Shown here: positions 19,020 through 29,029 of the stretch, piece by piece
How positions within the stretch are numbered: position 1 is the first letter of the stretch
How the letters are laid out: each line of letters begins with the position of its first letter
Origin: Novosphingobium lindaniclasticum LE124
GTDB lineage: Bacteria > Pseudomonadota > Alphaproteobacteria > Sphingomonadales > Sphingomonadaceae
NCBI RefSeq assembly: GCF_000445125.1
Contig: NZ_ATHL01000089.1
Span: forward strand, 20,041-84,040
Length of the DNA: 64,000 bases
Direction: 5' to 3'
Translations under genes and position numbers: made by a program
The notes under the pieces: model-generated
Told to the model about the DNA's origin: nothing
What the model saw: only the letters and a program-made list of their open reading frames with translations
Database searches by the model: none

Positions 19020-19934
19020 ATGGATGTTTACCTCCCCATAGCCAATCTCTCGGTCAACGGTCTCATCATCGTCGGCCTGGGAGCGATCACGGGCCTGCTT
19101 TCAGGCATGTTTGGCGTGGGCGGCGGCTTTCTGACCACGCCGCTGATGATCTTCTACGGCATCCCGCCGACCGTGGCGGCAGCCTCGGCGGCGAGCCAGG
19201 TCACCGGCGCCAGTGTATCGGGCGTCTTCGCCCATACGCGGCGCGGCGGCGTGGACTATCATATGGGCGGAGTCATGGTGGCCGGCGGCATCGTCGGCAC
19301 CGGGATCGGCGCCGGGCTGTTCAGCCTGCTGCAACGACTCGGCCAGATTGATACGGTCATCAACATCCTCTATGTGCTGATGCTCGGCTCCATCGGCGGA
19401 TTGATGGCCAAGGAAAGCATTCAGACGATCCGCGCCGAACGCTCCGGAGTCCCGATCGCCGCGCGCAAGCGACGGCACCATCCGATGGTCGCCAGCCTGC
19501 CGCTGCGGTGGCGGTTCTATCGCTCCGGGCTTTACATCTCTCCTCTGGCGCCGCTGCTGCTCGGCATCGGCACGGGCATTCTCACGATGCTGATGGGCGT
19601 GGGCGGCGGGTTCATCCTGGTCCCCGCGATGCTCTACATCCTGGGCATGAGCGCCAACGTCGTGGTCGGCACTTCGCTGTTCCAGATCCTGTTCGTCACC
19701 ATGGCAACGACGATGATGCATTCGATGACCACCCATGCCGTGGACATCGTCCTGGCATCCTTGCTGCTGCTGGGCTCGGTCACGGGCGCGCAGCTTGGCG
19801 CGCAGTTCGCCCAGAAGGCCAGCCCGGTGAAGCTGCGCCTTGTGCTCGCGATCATCGTCCTGCTGGTGGCGGGACGGATGGCGATCGGCCTCGGCTACCG
19901 CCCGGACGAGATCTACACGGTCGCTCCGCTGTGA
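19020..19934 (+). CDS. TauE/SafE family anion exporter
   Basis: This 304-residue polytopic membrane protein has two related halves, each starting with the family's glycine-rich motif: GLLSGMFGVGGGFLTTPLM and ILTMLMGVGGGFILVPAML. Seven to nine helices are expected, with a basic cytoplasmic loop (AERSGVPIAARKRRHH) in the middle. Characterised relatives move sulfite, sulfoacetate or other organosulfur anions. The next gene starts inside this stop codon (GTGA), so it is translationally coupled to the TIGR02186-type protein, a frequent alphaproteobacterial pairing. Confidence 0.88.
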   Translation: MDVYLPIANLSVNGLIIVGLGAITGLLSGMFGVGGGFLTTPLMIFYGIPPTVAAASAASQVTGASVSGVFAHTRRGGVDYHMGGVMVAGGIVGTGIGAGLFSLLQRLGQIDTVINILYVLMLGSIGGLMAKESIQTIRAERSGVPIAARKRRHHPMVASLPLRWRFYRSGLYISPLAPLLLGIGTGILTMLMGVGGGFILVPAMLYILGMSANVVVGTSLFQILFVTMATTMMHSMTTHAVDIVLASLLLLGSVTGAQLGAQFAQKASPVKLRLVLAIIVLLVAGRMAIGLGYRPDEIYTVAPL

Positions 19935-20695
19935 AGCGCCGCCTGGGATCGGCGTTCGCACTCGTGGCGGCACTGCTGCTGGGCGGTGCGCGCGATCCGA
20001 TCCTGGTGCCCGAAGTGTCGCAGCACGAGGTCGATCTCAGGCAGGGTTTCACCGGCACCGAACTGCTGCTTTTCGGAGCGATCCTGACGCCGGAAGGCTC
20101 CCGCGCCGCGCAAGACTACGACATCGTCGTCGTGCTGAAAGGGCCGACCCAGTCGATCGTGCTGCGCGAAAAGCAGAAAGTCGCCGGCATATGGATCAAT
20201 GTGGACAGCACGGAACTGCGTTCGGCTCCTTCCTATTATGCGCTGGCGTCGACCCGGCCGATTAAGGACATCGTCGACGACAAGACCGCCGCGATCTACG
20301 AACTTGGTCTCAAGTGGCTGCAACTTTCCCCTATCGGCGCCATCGATCCCGGAGAGCAGACGCGCTTTTCCGATGGCCTCGTCGACCTGAACCGCCGCAG
20401 CGGGCTTTACCGCGAGGAAGAGGGCGGCGTGAAAGTCAGCGAACAAGTGCTCTACCAGGCCCGCATCTGGTTGCCCTCGCAAGTGCCGACAGGCACTTAC
20501 ACCGCAGAGACTTACGCCGTTTCGAACGGACGCGTGGTGGCATCGGCCAGCAGCCAGGTCGAAGTGCGCAAACTCGGGTTCGAGCGTGCCACCGCTAACT
20601 TTGCGCAGGACTACGGCTTCGCTTACGGCATGCTGGCCGTTCTGGTGTCCATCGGAATGGGCTGGCTGGCGGGCCGCCTTTTCGCCCTTCGTTGA
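19931..20695 (+). CDS. TIGR02186-type periplasmic/membrane protein
   Basis: This 254-residue protein has an N-terminal signal or anchor (RLGSAFALVAALLLGGA), a beta-rich middle and one C-terminal membrane helix (FAYGMLAVLVSIGMGWLAGRLFAL). The segments LVPEVSQHEVDLRQGFTGTELLLFGAI and LPSQVPTGTYTAETY are characteristic of the alphaproteobacterial TIGR02186 family of unknown function. The GTG start overlaps the upstream tauE-like stop by 4 nt. It probably helps the exporter on the periplasmic side. Family placement is from memory of its motifs. Confidence 0.8.
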   Translation: MKRRLGSAFALVAALLLGGARDPILVPEVSQHEVDLRQGFTGTELLLFGAILTPEGSRAAQDYDIVVVLKGPTQSIVLREKQKVAGIWINVDSTELRSAPSYYALASTRPIKDIVDDKTAAIYELGLKWLQLSPIGAIDPGEQTRFSDGLVDLNRRSGLYREEEGGVKVSEQVLYQARIWLPSQVPTGTYTAETYAVSNGRVVASASSQVEVRKLGFERATANFAQDYGFAYGMLAVLVSIGMGWLAGRLFALR

Positions 20696-20772
20696 TTTGC
20701 CCGGAAAGCCGCTTAGCCGGAAATTAACCGCCCCATTCTACCGTTGCCCCGATTGCCGGTTCGGGGGCCTCA

Positions 20773-22443
20773 ATGAACGAAGTGCGAATGCAAGGCTTCA
20801 ATCCTCTGGCCGCTCCGCAGCGGGAGTTTGCCATGGGGGAGAGCGGGCACATGCCGATCGGCGTGGTCCTCGAGATTTCCGGTGCAGGAACGCGCATTTC
20901 CCTCGATCTCGATCGCCTGAGCGCGGCGGCGCAGGATGGAGATCCTTCTATCGCCATGGCCGGGCAGGTCGGTAGCCAGGTCAAGATCCGCGTCGGCTCG
21001 GGCTGGCTGCTCGCCAGCATCCGCAATCAGAAAAGCGATACGACCGTGCCGGGCGGCATCGTTGCCGATGCGGACTTCCTCGGCGAAGGGGTGGAAGAGC
21101 CTTCGACCGGCCGCATCCACGGATTTCGGCGCGGCGTGACTCGCTATCCCACGCCTGGGGCGCTGGTCTATCCCGCCGGCACGGGCGACTTGAGGCAGGT
21201 CTACGCCGGCGACGGGCGGCAGGCGATTCAGATCGGTACCGTCTATCCTACCAGGGACATCCGCGCGGGGCTCTACATCGATGCCCTGCTGGGCAAGCAC
21301 TTCGCGCTGCTGGGTTCGACCGGCACCGGCAAGTCGACCAGCGCCGCGCTGCTGCTTCACCGGATCTGCGAGCAGGCCCCGGAAGGTCATATCATCATGA
21401 TCGATCCGCACGGCGAATATGCCGCGGCCTTCCGCGACACCGGCGTGATCCTCGACGTCTCGAACCTGCGGATGCCCTATTGGCTTATGAACTTCGAGGA
21501 GCACTGCGAAATCCTCGTCACGGCTCACGGCGAGGAGCGGCAGCTCGACTGCGAGATCCTCGGCAAGTGCCTGCTGGAGGCGCGATCGCGCAACCGCCTG
21601 GCCGAGCAGATCGGCAAGATCACCGTGGATTCCCCTATTCCCTATTTGCTGTCCGACTTGTCCGTGATCCTCGGCAACCACATGGGCAAGCTCGACAAGG
21701 GGCACTCCAGCGCGCCTTACATGCGGCTCAAGAACAAGCTGGACGAACTCAAGGGCGATCCGCGCTACCAGTTCCTGTTCTCCGGCATGCTGGTGGGCGA
21801 CACGATGGCGGAGTTCATCTCCACGCTGTTCCGCCTGCCCTCGCGCGGGCGGCCGATCTCGATCATCGACGTGTCCGGAGTGCCGTCCGAGATCACCCGC
21901 ACGGTGGTGGCCGTGCTGAGCCGCATGGTTTTCGACTTCGCGGTGTGGGCGCGAGAGGAAAGGACGCGGCCGATCCTGCTCGTCTGCGAGGAAGCGCATC
22001 GCTACGTTCCCAGCGAGAAGAATGCGGACGGTTCCTCCGTGGGCCGCATCCTCTCCCGCATCGCCAAGGAGGGGCGCAAGTACGGCATCGCGCTGGGCCT
22101 GATCACCCAGCGCCCCTCCGATCTTGCCGAAGGCGTGCTTTCGCAGTGCGGTACGATCATCGCCATGCGCCTCAACAACGACCGTGACCAGGCTTTCGTC
22201 CGCGCCGCCATGCCGGAAGGCGCGCGCGGGTTCCTCGATGCGATTCCTGCGCTCCGCAACCGCGAGTGCGTGATCTGCGGCGAGGGCGTGGCCATTCCGG
22301 TCCGCGCCGCTTTCGACGATCTGGAAGAATCCAGGCGCCCGGCCTCCGCCGATCCTTCGTTCACGCAGCTGTGGAGCACGTCGGGGGGCGAGGAGGACAT
22401 GGTCCTGCGCACCGTCCAGCGCTGGCGCGCCCAGGGCCGCTAG
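20773..22443 (+). CDS. HerA-like DUF87 ATPase
   Basis: This 556-residue protein has an N-terminal HAS-barrel-like beta domain (about 20-150) and a FtsK/HerA RecA-type ATPase core: Walker A LLGSTGTGKSTSAALLL, IIMIDPHGEYAAAF, Walker B ILLVCEEAHRY, and the downstream motif RKYGIALGLITQRPSDLAEGVLSQCGT. HerA proteins form hexameric rings that translocate DNA, with NurA nuclease in archaea or with Sir2 in some bacterial phage-defence pairs. Neither partner is adjacent here, so a defence role is not supported. The gene stands alone and converges on the MATE gene 34 nt away. Confidence 0.87.
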   Translation: MNEVRMQGFNPLAAPQREFAMGESGHMPIGVVLEISGAGTRISLDLDRLSAAAQDGDPSIAMAGQVGSQVKIRVGSGWLLASIRNQKSDTTVPGGIVADADFLGEGVEEPSTGRIHGFRRGVTRYPTPGALVYPAGTGDLRQVYAGDGRQAIQIGTVYPTRDIRAGLYIDALLGKHFALLGSTGTGKSTSAALLLHRICEQAPEGHIIMIDPHGEYAAAFRDTGVILDVSNLRMPYWLMNFEEHCEILVTAHGEERQLDCEILGKCLLEARSRNRLAEQIGKITVDSPIPYLLSDLSVILGNHMGKLDKGHSSAPYMRLKNKLDELKGDPRYQFLFSGMLVGDTMAEFISTLFRLPSRGRPISIIDVSGVPSEITRTVVAVLSRMVFDFAVWAREERTRPILLVCEEAHRYVPSEKNADGSSVGRILSRIAKEGRKYGIALGLITQRPSDLAEGVLSQCGTIIAMRLNNDRDQAFVRAAMPEGARGFLDAIPALRNRECVICGEGVAIPVRAAFDDLEESRRPASADPSFTQLWSTSGGEEDMVLRTVQRWRAQGR

Positions 22444-22477
22444 ACACCGCGCGCTCAGATCGGGCGGCGCTGCGCGG

Positions 22478-23908
22478 TCAGGGCCTGTATGCCGCCCGCC
22501 ACTTGCCCCAGCGATAGTAGGCGAGCGTCAGAACCACTGTCAGCGCCGAACCGACCGGATAGGCCCACCACAGCGCCTCACTGCCGATCAGCGGATAGGC
22601 AAGGTGGTAGAAGCCCAGCCGTCCCGGATAGAGCCCGAGGAACATGATGATCAGCGGCACCACCACCGCGCCATAGGCACGCATGGTCCCGGTGAGGATC
22701 ATGGTGATCGACACGATTACAAACGAGGCGGTGCAGACCAGCTGGATATGCTGCGCGATCGGCATGGCCGGGCTGTTTCCGCCCAGGAACAGCGCCAGGA
22801 GCGGATGATCGAACACCACGATCACCGCCGCCATCACCGTGGAGAGCGCGAGATTGGCGACGAGGCCGATCTCCGTCACTTTGCCGACGCGCCCGTGGTC
22901 GTGCGCGCCCAGCGACTGCGCGACCATCGCGCTCACGGCCGAGCCGATCGCCATCGCCGGCATCTGCAGATAGTTCCACAATTGCAGCGACGCGCCATAG
23001 GCCGCGGCCGAATCGAGACCCTCGCGGTTGACCAGGCCGACCATGATGAGGCCGGCCGAAGTGGCCAGCAGCATCTGCGCGCCCATGGGCAGACCCTTGA
23101 GGATCACGTACTTCAGCTCGCTCCCGTGGGGGATCAGGTAGCCCAGTTCCGCCCCGCGCAGGCGCATCGGCAGGTCCTTGCGGTAGATCGTCCAGAGCTG
23201 GAACGCCAAGCCCGCGAGATTCGCGAAGGCGGTGGCGGCCGCAGAGCCGGCGATGCCCAGCGTGGGTATCGGACCCGGACCGATGATCAGCAGGGGGTTG
23301 AGGATCACGTCGAGCGCCACCGTCAGGATCATCGCATGGAGCGGCGTCTTCGAATCGCCGGCGCCGCGCATGCCCATCGATACCATCAGCGAGAGCGAGC
23401 CCAGCGGCAGCGTCACGAAGATCACCCGCAGATAGGCCAGCGCCTCGATGCGGCTCTTGCCGGGCGTGCCCAACGCGTTCAACAGCGCTTCGGCGCCGAG
23501 CCAGCCGCCGATCGCGCAGAGCACCGAGAGCAGGAGGCAGAAGCCCAGACCCGAACCGAACGTCATCCGCGCCGCTTCGATCTGCCGGGCGCCGAAATGC
23601 TGGCCGACGCGCACCGTCGTGGCCATGCCGAAGCCGAAGACCAGCGCGATCAGCAGAAACATGACGATGTTCGCGTTCGCCGTCGCCGCCAATGCGCTCT
23701 CACCCAGCAGGCGGCCGACCCAGATGGCGTTGACCGAGCCGTTGAGCGTCTGCAGGACGTTGGAGATCAGCATCGGGATCGAGAAGACCATCAAGGTCTT
23801 CAGGATCGGGCCCTGGGTCAGGTCGCCCTGCATCCGCGCCATCTGTGGCGGAGAAGGGGCCTCCTCGGGTTCCATGCCCCCGGTCGGAATCGGCGATGCC
23901 TCGTTCAT
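22478..23908 (-). CDS. MATE family efflux transporter
   Basis: This 476-residue multidrug/toxin extrusion transporter has twelve predicted helices in two pseudo-symmetric halves. Typical segments are GPILKTLMVFSIPMLISNVLQTLNGSVNAIWVGRLLG near the start and MPAMAIGSAVSAMVAQSLGAHDHGRVGKVTEIGL in the second half. It exports cationic drugs or metabolites using a Na+ or H+ gradient. The ATG at 23908 follows a GAGGGGGA ribosome-binding site; the frame is open further upstream but would overlap queE. It lies 7 nt after the queE stop on the same strand, so the two are probably co-transcribed, though the link is not obvious. Confidence 0.92.
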   Translation of the reverse strand: MNEASPIPTGGMEPEEAPSPPQMARMQGDLTQGPILKTLMVFSIPMLISNVLQTLNGSVNAIWVGRLLGESALAATANANIVMFLLIALVFGFGMATTVRVGQHFGARQIEAARMTFGSGLGFCLLLSVLCAIGGWLGAEALLNALGTPGKSRIEALAYLRVIFVTLPLGSLSLMVSMGMRGAGDSKTPLHAMILTVALDVILNPLLIIGPGPIPTLGIAGSAAATAFANLAGLAFQLWTIYRKDLPMRLRGAELGYLIPHGSELKYVILKGLPMGAQMLLATSAGLIMVGLVNREGLDSAAAYGASLQLWNYLQMPAMAIGSAVSAMVAQSLGAHDHGRVGKVTEIGLVANLALSTVMAAVIVVFDHPLLALFLGGNSPAMPIAQHIQLVCTASFVIVSITMILTGTMRAYGAVVVPLIIMFLGLYPGRLGFYHLAYPLIGSEALWWAYPVGSALTVVLTLAYYRWGKWRAAYRP

Positions 23909-23915
23909 GTCCCCC

Positions 23916-24662
23916 TCAAGTTCCCCGCGTATCGCCCCAGATATGAATGTGCAGGCGGTCGCTGAAGCGATAGCCTTCCCGCGTGCAGATGTCCGAAAGC
24001 CATCCCGACCTCTGCCGGATGACATCGCTGGAGCGGCCCTCCGGCATCAGGAATATCCGCTCTGCGGGGATCGCATGGCGCTCCTTCAGCGCGCGAACTT
24101 CCTCCACATCGGCCGGTTCCGCCACCACGAACTTGAACCAGGCACGCGGATCGGCCGCCCAGGCGTCGAGCCGCTCCGGCACCAACGCCAGTTCCGCCGG
24201 ATTGCCGCTGTGCGAGAGCTTGGGGCTGACATTGTACTGCTGCACCCGCGCGTCGAGCACGGCATGCGGCGCCACCGAGCCGTTGGTCTCGATCTCCACA
24301 TGCATCCCGGGCCGTGCTTCGTCGAGCGCCGCCAGCATCCGCGCCAGTTGCGGCCCCTGAAGCAGCGGCTCTCCGCCCGTTATGACGAGGCGGTCGGGAG
24401 GAAGGTCGGCCACCATGCGCGCCACGTCTGCTTCCTCGGCCATGACCTGGTTGGCCTTGCGCTCGAACGCCAGGTCGTCCCGATGGAAGCGGTTATCGCC
24501 GGAAAAGCGCCAGGTATAGGCGGTGTCACACCACTCGCAGGCAAGGTTGCAGCGCGACAGCCGCACGAAGGTGCTCGGCCGCCCCATGCTGGCGCCTTCG
24601 CCCTGAAGCGAAGCGAACACTTCGGGTTCGCCGGGGGTGGTGGTGGCAAGGGCAAGCGTCAC
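23916..24662 (-). CDS. queE: 7-carboxy-7-deazaguanine synthase QueE
   Basis: This 248-residue radical-SAM enzyme converts 6-carboxytetrahydropterin to 7-carboxy-7-deazaguanine in the queuosine pathway. The iron-sulfur cysteines are Cys38, Cys42 and Cys45 (CNLACEWC); SLQGEGASMGRPSTFVRLSRC and LVITGGEPLLQ are classic QueE motifs. The GTG at 24662 is preferred because residues further upstream are not QueE-like. No other queuosine gene and no preQ1 riboswitch was recognised nearby. It is probably the first gene of a two-gene unit with the MATE exporter. Confidence 0.92.
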   Translation of the reverse strand: MTLALATTTPGEPEVFASLQGEGASMGRPSTFVRLSRCNLACEWCDTAYTWRFSGDNRFHRDDLAFERKANQVMAEEADVARMVADLPPDRLVITGGEPLLQGPQLARMLAALDEARPGMHVEIETNGSVAPHAVLDARVQQYNVSPKLSHSGNPAELALVPERLDAWAADPRAWFKFVVAEPADVEEVRALKERHAIPAERIFLMPEGRSSDVIRQRSGWLSDICTREGYRFSDRLHIHIWGDTRGT

Positions 24663-24830
24663 GGGTATTCTCGAATGCAGTCTGGAGGGGGTTGCTTGAC
24701 ACAGTTTACACGGTCCAGGGGAGAAAAAGTCACCTCGTGTCGAAAGGTGCCGTCCTCGGCCATTGTCGTGCGGGAGAAGCAAGCGATCACAGGCGCGAAA
24801 GTGTCAGATGCGCGTTGTGTAGGAAAACGA
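24663..24830. other. Non-coding leader region upstream of queE
   Basis: Together with repeat copy 2 this makes the 364-nt gap between queE and valS, both on the minus strand. It is AT-richer than its surroundings and should hold the queE promoter, but no convincing -35/-10 pair was found on the minus strand. A TTGACA at 24696-24701 is on the plus strand and faces no gene start. Confidence 0.4.
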
Positions 24831-25026
24831 AAAAGAGAGAAGTCCTGGGGGATGATCCCCAGGCCCTCGGAATGTCGAGGTTCTGCCTTGCCTAGCCGTT
24901 CTGCGCCCCTTGCGAGCCGGGAGACATATAGCCTGCGGCGGCAGGGAGCGCCAAACGCGGCTGCGCGCGCGACCTCGCCAGTATTGGGGGGGCAGGGGGT
25001 GATGACCCCCTGCTTCCTCCCTTTTC
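24831..25026. repeat. Intergenic two-hairpin element, copy 2
   Basis: Hairpin 1 is at 24844-24863 (CCTGGGG, loop GATGAT, CCCCAGG) and hairpin 2 at 24992-25013 (GCAGGGGGT, loop GATG, ACCCCCTGC). Hairpin 2 ends 13 nt beyond the valS stop codon on the minus strand. On that strand hairpin 1 is followed by a T-rich tract (CTTCTCTCTTTTTCGTTTTC), so the far end looks like the actual valS terminator. The T/A pair in hairpin 2 replaces C/G in the other two copies, a compensatory change. Confidence 0.85.
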
Positions 25027-27699
25027 CTATCCCAACCGCGCCAGCGCCGCAGCCAGACGCTCAGCCTCGGCCGAGTGATGCGCATGATCCGCACGCGCCT
25101 TTTCGATGGCCTCGGGCTTGGCTTTCTCGACGAAGGCCGGGTTGCCCAGGCGCTTGTCGAGCGAGTCCCGCTCCTTGACCGAAGCGGCCATGGCCTTCTC
25201 CAGACGGGCTTTCTCGGCGGCAATGTCGATCACGCCTTCCAGCGGAATCGCCAAAGTCGCATCGCCCGCGCCCACCTGCATGGCGGCACCGGCAGGCGCG
25301 GCCTCGAAGTGGATCGCATCGAGACGCGCCAGACGGTCGATCGCGGCGGAGTTGCGGCCGATCACGGCGCGGGTCGCGTCCGAGGGATCGGCGACATAGG
25401 CGGTGAGCCGCGCACCCGGCGCGATGCCGAGTTCGGACTTGGCGCCGCGCAGGTTGCCGATCAGCGCGATCAGCCATTCCACTTCGGCCTTGGCCTCGGC
25501 GTCCACTGCAGCGTCAGGCGCAGGCCATGCGGCGACGATCAGGTCGTTCTCGCGCGTGCCCATCTTGCTCCACAGCTCTTCGGTGACGAAGGGCATGAAA
25601 GGGTGGAGCATGACGAGGATCTGGTCGAGCACCCAGCCGGCGACGGCCTTGGTCTCGTCGTCGAAGCTGCCCTTGATCAGTTCGATGTACCAGTCGCAGA
25701 ACTGGTTCCAGACGAAGTGGTAGATCGCATTGGCGGCAGCGTCGAAGCGCAGATCGGCCATGGCCTTGTCGAGCAGGGCCACGGTCTCGACGACTTCGCC
25801 GATGATCCACCTGTTGACGGCCGTCGTCGCCTTGGGGGCGGCGACGGAGGTGCTGGCAACGATGCCGTTGGACTGGCAGAAGCGCGCGGCGTTCCAAAGC
25901 TTCGTGGCGAAGTTGCGGTACCCTTCGACGCGCTTCTCATCCATCTTCACGTCGCGACCCTGGCTCTCCATGGCGGCCATGAAGAAGCGCAGTGCGTCGG
26001 CGCCGTACTTGTCGATCAGGCCCAGCGGATCGACCACGTTGCCCTTGGATTTCGACATCTTCTGGCCGTCCGCAGCGCGGACGAGGCCATGCAGGTAGAG
26101 CCGCTTCCACGGCACTTCCTTCATGAAGTGGATGCCCTGCATCGCCATGCGCGCATCCCAGAAAAACAGGATGTCGAAGCCGGAAACGAGCAGGTCGTTC
26201 GGATAGTGCTTCTTCAGCAGCGGTGCGTCTGAGCCATCAGCTTCATTGGCGGGCCAGCCGAGCGTGGCGAAAGGCCAGAGCGCGGAGGAGAACCAGGTGT
26301 CGAGGACGTCCTCGTCGCGGGTCAGCTTCTTGTTGCCGGCCTGTGCCTGCGCCTCTTCCTCGGTTTCGGCGACGAAAATCTCGCCGTCCTCGCTGAACCA
26401 AGCCGGAATGCGGTGGCCCCACCAGAGCTGGCGCGAGACGCACCAGGGCTGGATGTTCTCCATCCAGTTGAAGAAGGTCTTTTCCCAGCTCTTCGGGACG
26501 ATCTCGATCGCGCCCGAGCGGACGGCTTCCATCGGCGGGCCGGCAAGGGTCTGCGCATCGACGTACCACTGGTCGGTCAGCCAGGGTTCGATGACGACGC
26601 CGCTGCGGTCGCCGTAGGGAGTCTGGATCACGCGGTCCTCGACCTTTTCGAGCAACCCGTCGTTTTCAAGCCATTCGACGATCGCCTTGCGCGCCTCGAA
26701 CCGGTCCATGCCGATGAACTGCGAAGGCACGAGGCCGTCCTGCGTCTGGCAGACGTGCGCATCGGCATCGAGCATGTTGAGCATGTCGCCGGCCTTGAAG
26801 CCCGCGCGCTTGCCGACCTCGAAGTCGTTGAAGTCATGACCCGGGGTGATCTTCACCGCGCCCGAACCCAGCTCCGGGTCGGCGTGCTCGTCCGCGACGA
26901 TGGGAATCTCGCGGCCGGTGAGCGGCAGGGTGACGGTGGCGCCGCGCGCCAGCAGTTCCTTGTAGCGCTCGTCCTCCGGGTTCACCGCCACGGCCATGTC
27001 GGCGAGCATCGTCTCGGGACGGGTGGTGGCGACGTGGATGTGGCCCGAACCGTCCGACAGCGGATACTTGATATGCCAGAAGTGGCCGTTGGTCTCGCGC
27101 GTTTCGACCTCGAGGTCGGAAATGGCGGTGCGGAACTTGGGATCCCAGTTCACCAGGCGCTTGTCGCGATAGATCAGGCCCTGCTTGTGCAGGTCCACGA
27201 AGACCTTGACCACGGCCTTGGTGAAGTGCGGGTCCATCGTGAACTGCTCGCGACTCCAGTCCATCGAGCAGCCCAGGCGGCGCAGCTGGCCGGTGATGGT
27301 GCCGCCGGATTCGGCCTTCCATTCCCAGACCTTCTCGATGAAGGCTTCGCGCGTATAGTTGGCGCGCTTGTCCTGCTTGGCTTCCATCTGGCGCTCGACC
27401 ACCATTTGCGTGGCGATGCCCGCATGGTCGGTGCCGACCACCCATAGCGCGTCCTTGCCCTTCAGGCGCTCGTGACGGATCACGATATCCTGAAGCGTGT
27501 TGTCCAGAGCGTGGCCGATGTGGAGCGAGCCGGTGACGTTCGGCGGCGGGTTCACGATGGTGAACGGCTGCGCGTCCGGACGCTCGGGGCGGAACAGGCC
27601 TTCGCCTTCCCAGTGCTGGTACCACTTCGCCTCGATCTGGGCGGGGTCGAAAGTCTTGTCGAGGGCGGCTGCTGGCCCGGCTGCTGGAGTGTCGGTCAT
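25027..27699 (-). CDS. valS: Valyl-tRNA synthetase
   Basis: This 890-residue class I aminoacyl-tRNA synthetase charges tRNA-Val. The HIGH motif is at residues 60-63 ([16 protein letters not shown]) and the KMSKS motif near residue 546 ([14 protein letters not shown]). The editing domain contains [18 protein letters not shown] and the anticodon-binding region follows. The C-terminal coiled coil typical of ValS is present ([35 protein letters not shown]). The ATG at 27699 gives the family N-terminus; upstream frame extension runs into non-coding sequence. Transcription probably ends in the two-hairpin element. Confidence 0.97.
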   Translation of the reverse strand: MTDTPAAGPAAALDKTFDPAQIEAKWYQHWEGEGLFRPERPDAQPFTIVNPPPNVTGSLHIGHALDNTLQDIVIRHERLKGKDALWVVGTDHAGIATQMVVERQMEAKQDKRANYTREAFIEKVWEWKAESGGTITGQLRRLGCSMDWSREQFTMDPHFTKAVVKVFVDLHKQGLIYRDKRLVNWDPKFRTAISDLEVETRETNGHFWHIKYPLSDGSGHIHVATTRPETMLADMAVAVNPEDERYKELLARGATVTLPLTGREIPIVADEHADPELGSGAVKITPGHDFNDFEVGKRAGFKAGDMLNMLDADAHVCQTQDGLVPSQFIGMDRFEARKAIVEWLENDGLLEKVEDRVIQTPYGDRSGVVIEPWLTDQWYVDAQTLAGPPMEAVRSGAIEIVPKSWEKTFFNWMENIQPWCVSRQLWWGHRIPAWFSEDGEIFVAETEEEAQAQAGNKKLTRDEDVLDTWFSSALWPFATLGWPANEADGSDAPLLKKHYPNDLLVSGFDILFFWDARMAMQGIHFMKEVPWKRLYLHGLVRAADGQKMSKSKGNVVDPLGLIDKYGADALRFFMAAMESQGRDVKMDEKRVEGYRNFATKLWNAARFCQSNGIVASTSVAAPKATTAVNRWIIGEVVETVALLDKAMADLRFDAAANAIYHFVWNQFCDWYIELIKGSFDDETKAVAGWVLDQILVMLHPFMPFVTEELWSKMGTRENDLIVAAWPAPDAAVDAEAKAEVEWLIALIGNLRGAKSELGIAPGARLTAYVADPSDATRAVIGRNSAAIDRLARLDAIHFEAAPAGAAMQVGAGDATLAIPLEGVIDIAAEKARLEKAMAASVKERDSLDKRLGNPAFVEKAKPEAIEKARADHAHHSAEAERLAAALARLG

Positions 27700-27913
27700 G
27701 GCGCGGCGCTTTGCCAGCAGAGGCACCCGCGCGCAAGTACGCGTGCGTTTCGAGCTGGCCTTACGGTCGGGCAAAACCGGCATCCGACCGGTGCCGCAAA
27801 CCTTCGACGGATGTCGAAGCTGCACCTGACAAACCACCCTTGCGAAATCAACAATCTGTCGCAGGCGGGGAACCCCTTGCCGGTGCAGGCATTTTCCCCC
27901 AATACGAGCGCAC

Positions 27914-29029
27914 ATGCGGGAATGGGCTGAATTCACTCTGTCGGAAAACGACCAGAACGGTGTCCAGACCGTGGCGCTCAAGGGGCCCTTGCGCGTGCAT
28001 TCCCTGGGCAATCTGGACGTGAAACTCGCCGCCTTGCATGGCCCGTTCGCCCGCATCGACATGTCCGGCGTCACCGATATCGACACGACCGGGGCCTGGC
28101 TGGTCTGCCGCTACGCCAGCGAGCACAATCTGGAAGTGGTCGGGCAGAGCGAGCAGGCCGAGCGTCTTTTTGCCGCCATCGGCCAGGTTCCCGAGGAACC
28201 GGTGGACATCGAGCCGGAAACGCCGCTGCTGACCCGGACGGTGGGCGAACTTGGCGATCTGGTGGTCGCCTGGGGCCACGGCCTCGTCCGGTCGGTGGGC
28301 TTTCTGGGCGAACTGATCGCCGCTCTCGGTTCGGCGCTGCGCCATCCCTCGCGCCTGCGCGGAACCGCGCTGGTGCATCACATGCAGCATGTGGGCATCA
28401 ACTCGCTGTGGATCATCGGGCTGATGAGCTTCCTCATCGGAATCGTCATCGCCCAGCAGGGCGCGGTACAGCTCGCGCAGTTCGGTGCGGAGATCTACAC
28501 GATCAACCTCACCGGCCGCCTGGCCATGCGCGAACTTGGCATTCTGATGACCGCGATCATGGTCGCGGGCCGCTCCGGCTCGGCCTTCGCGGCGCAGATC
28601 GGTACGATGAAGCTGACCGAGGAAGTCGATGCCATGCGCACCATCGGCGTCTCGCCGATGCAGGCGCTGGTGGTGCCGCGCGTGCTGGCGGCGATGCTCA
28701 TGATGCCGTTGCTGGGCTTCTATTCCACGGTCCTGGCGATCATCGGCGGCGCTTTTATCGCCAACTTCGCGCTCGACATTCCGTTCTGGACCTTCCTCCA
28801 GCGCACCCAGGAAGTGGTGCCGATCACCGACGTCTGGGTAGGTCTGCTGAAAGCCCCGGTCTTCGCGCTGATCGTGGCGCTGGCGGGATGCTATCAGGGC
28901 ATGCAGGTGACCTCCAACGCCGAGGAAGTGGGCGCCCGCACCACCCAGGCCGTGGTCACCGCGATCTTCACCGTGATCGTGCTCGACGCCTTCTTCGCGA
29001 TCTTCTTCACCAAGATCGGCTGGCAATGA
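27914..29029 (+). CDS. MlaE-like lipid ABC permease fused to an N-terminal STAS (MlaB-like) domain
   Basis: This 371-residue protein begins with a STAS-like domain of about 100 residues ([23 protein letters not shown]) followed by the MlaE permease domain: [41 protein letters not shown] and five or six helices. In E. coli MlaB and MlaE are separate; here they are one chain, a known alphaproteobacterial form. It is the first gene of a four-gene operon for phospholipid transport between inner and outer membranes. The mlaF-like gene overlaps by 4 nt (ATGA). Confidence 0.93.
   Translation: MREWAEFTLSENDQNGVQTVALKGPLRVHSLGNLDVKLAALHGPFARIDMSGVTDIDTTGAWLVCRYASEHNLEVVGQSEQAERLFAAIGQVPEEPVDIEPETPLLTRTVGELGDLVVAWGHGLVRSVGFLGELIAALGSALRHPSRLRGTALVHHMQHVGINSLWIIGLMSFLIGIVIAQQGAVQLAQFGAEIYTINLTGRLAMRELGILMTAIMVAGRSGSAFAAQIGTMKLTEEVDAMRTIGVSPMQALVVPRVLAAMLMMPLLGFYSTVLAIIGGAFIANFALDIPFWTFLQRTQEVVPITDVWVGLLKAPVFALIVALAGCYQGMQVTSNAEEVGARTTQAVVTAIFTVIVLDAFFAIFFTKIGWQ

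Noticed and set aside
20773..23908. Antiphage island around the HerA-like ATPase
   Set aside because: Neighbours are TauE, TIGR02186, MATE and QueE genes; no Sir2, nuclease, reverse transcriptase or integrase is present.
24663..24830. preQ1 riboswitch upstream of queE
   Set aside because: No C-rich loop with an A-rich tail of the preQ1 type could be identified.
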